Below, one piece after another: positions 60,299-64,000 of a DNA stretch of 64,000 nucleotides (positions are counted from its first letter, which is position 1; each line of letters begins with the position of its first letter). Under the pieces are notes generated by a model. It was given only the letters and a program-made list of their open reading frames with translations, was not told the DNA's origin and ran no database searches. Both the position numbers and the translations under genes were made by a program. This stretch comes from Parietichytrium sp. I65-24A (taxonomy: Eukaryota > Sar > Bigyra > Thraustochytrida > Thraustochytriidae), in NCBI GenBank assembly GCA_012862575.1, contig BLSF01000016.1, positions 558,001 to 622,000 on the forward strand, read 5' to 3'.

Positions 60299-63200
60299 CG
60301 CTCTGTTTCAAGCTCTGGTCGCTCGATACTGTCTTTTCTAGCGCGTGACGCTGCGACAGCAGGATGCCTGCCAACGAAGCCTTTCAGCACGAAGTTGGTG
60401 CACCAAGGAATAATGGGTCTGCGCTCGTGTCTGTCACGTCCGATTGGCGATGGTGCTATTGGTGAATTGCAGATGACGTACACTTTTTGCTTGCTCTTGG
60501 GTATTCTTGCTTGCCAACTCTTGCTGTGCAGTTGTCACACACTGCCACAGCGAATCCATCGCTAGGGGTACTGAGTACCGGCCATCTAGGCCCACCCCGA
60601 CAGCTCCCTCCTCACCAATCCAAGCTACACTGCAGGTAGGCACTTCCTTCTCCTCCTCGCACTTTGCTGCCAAGTGCCTGGGAGCGAAATGCGTAGAATC
60701 TTCCTTCTCCCGCATACTTTACTTCTTCTGCGGCACTCCAAAATAATTCAGATCAGCCGTCCATTTCACCTTCACCGTGCGGCACAAGCGAGCCAATCGC
60801 CGCCGTTGGGTTTGCAACCAAAACGCTGGGACGAGACTGACGAGATTGTACGAGACTTGCCTGCTAGGCTCATGCTGGACCCCACCGCCTACGGGCTCAC
60901 ATGGGCAAACTTTTAACTTCACTCAGTAAGTTACTACCTTTAGCCGGAGCAGAGGATTTGGAAGATGGACAGCTGCAGAGACTAATTACGGTCCAACCGC
61001 AAGACGGCCAGCAAGGCCCTAAAGGAGGGGATTCAAATGTTGCACTTGCGTTTTGAGAGTGGACTACTGCGCATCGCCGTGGCAATCGCTAACGCGGCGG
61101 AGAAGGTGAGTGGGTGGGCAAATGCCATGCCAGTGAGGCGTTGAGGAGGAGAGAAGCCTCGCAGAGTAGACTGCGGTCTGAGACGAGCTCGCTCGTGTTT
61201 GTGGCGAAGAAGAGAGGGAGAGGAACTGACAACAGCTGGGCAAGTATGCAAAATGTAGAATCGAGATGATGAGCTGGCTGGGCGTGTTGGTTGGGAGCCC
61301 CCAGGAGTTTGAAGTGGGCGGGAAGGAGCTGCACTGACAGTGAGGGGCTTGTTCGCTCAGAGCCGCCTACTGTTGGGTGGTTGGGTCTGGGACTAAAGGG
61401 CGACGTCCAGCTCAACGTCCTTGTAGAAGAACGTCGTTTCACTCGTGGTCACCGTAGCAGTTGGTCTTTTATTTCGTCTTGCAGAAGAGGCACGACAGAG
61501 GAGGAGCGGAGGAGCTTTTTCGCCAAACAGATGCCAACCAACACGTTCATCCTGGAATCCGTTCTCCTCGTTTGGTCAGTTCAAGGCCGAGATCATTCAC
61601 TATTAAAGTTAGATCTTGTCTTGACTTAAAAAAAAGATTGAACTATTCGACGTTGAACTCATTCAACAAACCACAACTCCTTCCTTTTTCTTTTGTCCTT
61701 CCTTCAGAGCGAGAATTTTCACACCTCAGCGCCAATCGCTGCCTAGTCTTTTCACTGGGAACGAACATGCAATCTTTTAATTTCGAGTATTGAAGTAACT
61801 GTTGGTTATCATTATGTATAGGAGTCCAAAGTATGACCTTGACTTTTAACTCGCTCGACACCCTCAGCGGGCGGAGGAAGGAGAGAAAGCGGTTGTGAGG
61901 GGAAGTTCGGTGTGGAGAGAAAAGAGTACCAGAGGTATCATATCGAAGACAAACCCCCGCACGTTAAACAACGTTATTGAGGACCTACCTCTTCCTCCTC
62001 CCGGACCGCACCTACTTCCTCTTTCCTTTCTTTCTTGCTTACTTTCGGGAGGGAAAATTGATGAAGTTAGATCTGTTTGTTTTCATGAACGTTACTTCTT
62101 TCTCAACTTATGCATCGCAGTAGTTATACAACGCAAGGGAGCTCACGTGTGGAAGACGGAGCCCATACTCTGTTTTACACTTTATTTTATCGCTTAGAAC
62201 CCGCTGCGAAGATGGGCAACTCCTTTTAGCGTTGAGGGCTATATACACAGGAGAACCAGTGGAGTGCAGTCGAAGTTCTGTTGCTCCTCACAACAAATCC
62301 TATTACTTATGTCTCTCCATCGCTAGTGCCTCCAAATGCGTCTCGAAAAGGCTTGGAGTTAGTTTATTTCAAGTTGTGCAAATTTCTTTCAAGGTTAGGA
62401 CAGCACTTGTTTACAAGAAGATCTGCCTTTGCGATTAATCTTCGAACTGGCACTGCCAACTAGAGGCGGAGTCTGAGCTTTATGAGTGAGGGAGATCAAG
62501 GCTTTTTTCTGACCCAACGGACAAATCCTTTCTTCTAGGATGACTAGCTATATAGGACATCTTATGCATAGATTAAATGAAGCCATCAGGAACGGGGACG
62601 AAGAAAACCATGTTCAAATTTCGCACGTAAAAGTATATAGCGTGTGTAAGACCAGAATGACTATTATGTAGTACTAACGCGATGAGTGATAGATTTTGAT
62701 TAAGATTGATGCCAGTTACAAACCTAAAGAGGACATGAAAAAGTGCGTGAACAAACGAATCCTTCGGAGCCGATTAATGTTTCTTCTCGTTTACCCTCGC
62801 CGGTTCGGTTACAGTTGACTTGGCCCGCTTCCTCACCTAAACTCACTTCTCCAATCACCTCACTTCCTGCGCACTCTTGTCACAATTCCAGTCGCTCATT
62901 TCCTTGCCTCTCCTCTCTTGCCTTCTTTCTCCGGAACAATTTCCACACCTGCTCTTGCTCGTCCCTCACAGCGCTGGAACAACTTTTTTTAGAGTTATAT
63001 ATGATGATCCTAGGAATAACCTTGAGCCTAAATCCCTTCCAGAGCCCTGTCTTCACAAAATTGTGTGAGAAATGCAGATTAATAGAGCAGGTAATGCCAG
63101 CGCTATTGTTACCCCTAATAAATTTGGGGAAAAGGAAGAATAGAGCTCCCCAGAGCACCAGAGAATTTCTTCTATTGCAGGCCTATATGTCACTACTTCA

Positions 63201-64000
63201 ACTCAGCGACATTAACCGCCACCCGGCTATGACAGTGGCTACCACTCATGACTATCATTTTCGCTACGCTTCCACTGCCCGATTTGTTCAGCACAATATG
63301 TAATCTGCAGTTACCGGTAATTATAGAATAGAAAGAAAAGGAGAAGAGAGAAAAGAAAAGAACAGAACAGAAGAAGACATTCTCAGAGTGATTCACATCT
63401 CCACTTCATTAGAAAAAAATGAAAGAGTAAAACCAAAGGAAATCAGAAGCTGGAATGTTGGAAGGAAGAAGAGATCGATCACGGGTGCACAGATAGCTTG
63501 CTGAAGGTCCTGAATTCTGAACTTTGAATTCGTTCCATGCTCTAAACTCTGCAAACGGCATTCGCGTTCTTGTTCCGTTTGCTCTGGCATCATTCGAGAT
63601 GTTCAAGGTCGGCTTCTTCCGCGCGAGCGGTACAGCGTTGCCCGCGACAACCATAGCTGGCGCGCGACTGCCCAGCTGCGCTGTTGTTGGCCACGTTTCG
63701 CGCTATAAACGCGCGCATAAAGCTGTCTCCGAACGAATTTGAGCTGCAGCGTGGAGATTCCATCGATGCCCTTCGCACGGCTTTCGAGTCACAGTTGATT
63801 TTTGATTCTTCATTCATTCTCTTCGTCACTCGAGCGAGAAGAGCTATTTAAAATTCCGGAGATCAGGCAATTCGGGGTTTTCTATGCGCCGTATCAATCA
63901 TGTAAAAACTATTGCCGTGGTGGTCCATTCCGTCAATCAGCCAGACTTTATTTCTTGGCGAGACTTTGGATCGACAGTGCGCCGGAAATTTACTCGTTTA
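60299..64000. other. Gene-poor right end, nothing recognised
   Basis: 3.7 kb without a supported gene. Short frames are abundant. A plus-strand stretch around 61025-61110 (LKEGIQMLHLRFESGLLRIAVAIANAAEKV before a GTGAGT) looks protein-like and could be an exon of an unrecognised gene, but I see no partner exon. A CTGAATTCTGAACTTTGAATTC palindromic word lies near 63510-63531. No tRNA, rRNA or transposon end is seen. Confidence 0.45.

Noticed and set aside
1-64000. CRISPR arrays, bacterial operons, phage, retrovirus-like or LTR elements
   Set aside because: No spaced direct repeats of CRISPR type, no gag/pol/integrase-like frames and no long terminal repeats were seen in the window.

Overview
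The window is nuclear DNA of a photosynthetic eukaryote. It has no operons, no Shine-Dalgarno sites and no prokaryotic signals. About eighteen conserved protein genes lie on both strands. Most are intron-less, but six carry one to three short introns (about 70-170 nt, nearly all GTAAGT...YAG). Mid GC, compact genes, an alternative oxidase, a potassium-type H+-pyrophosphatase and a Rubisco-methyltransferase-like SET protein together suggest a unicellular alga. A Porphyridium-like red alga is my best guess, but this is inference and no organism-specific marker is visible.

Layout: 1-624, 3' end of histidyl-tRNA synthetase (+); 3192-5465, H+-pyrophosphatase (+); 8007-12008, very long piggyBac-like protein (+), preceded by a GATTCT hexanucleotide array; 14635-15765, alternative oxidase (+, 2 exons); 16542-17615, EndoG-type nuclease (+); 17944-19014, TMEM41-like protein (-, 2 exons); about 20.7-22.8 kb, two small uncertain ORFs (-); 24264-25583, SET-domain methyltransferase (-); 26130-27131, TTC1 (+, 3 exons); 27349-28515, KDEL-receptor-like protein (-, 4 exons); 29621-30451, ATP12 (-); 31859-34378, long coiled-coil protein (+); 35011-35523, ACT/CASTOR-like protein (+); 36958-40611, PX-BAR-TKL kinase fusion (+); 41086-43869, Tudor-SN (-); 45775-46398, small SAM-like mitochondrial-type protein (+, 3 exons); 46819-48825, CWF19L2 (-); 49626-50696, glyoxalase-II-like metallo-hydrolase (+); 50960-52456, GT92 glycosyltransferase (-, 2 exons); 54478-56382, channelrhodopsin fused to a receiver-like domain and a MYND zinc finger (-); 57.9-58.2 kb, ~124-bp tandem repeat; 58640-60298, degenerate IS630/Tc1-type transposase (-); 60.3-64 kb, no gene recognised.

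The genes do not form one pathway. Loose themes are mitochondrion (AOX, ATP12, EndoG, SAM-like protein), secretory and membrane traffic (TMEM41, KDEL receptor, GT92, PX-BAR kinase) and RNA metabolism (HisRS, Tudor-SN, CWF19L2).

The most exciting item is the 634-residue channelrhodopsin. The 7TM part keeps the retinal lysine, its aspartate and the Cys/Asp gate pair, but has Ser at the primary counterion position, as in anion channelrhodopsins. It is joined to a receiver-like domain that lacks the phosphorylatable Asp and to a C-terminal MYND finger. It may be a light sensor that couples membrane current to a protein scaffold. Second is a 1217-residue protein joining a winged-helix-like segment, a Cys4 cluster, PX, a BAR-like coil and a TKL kinase.
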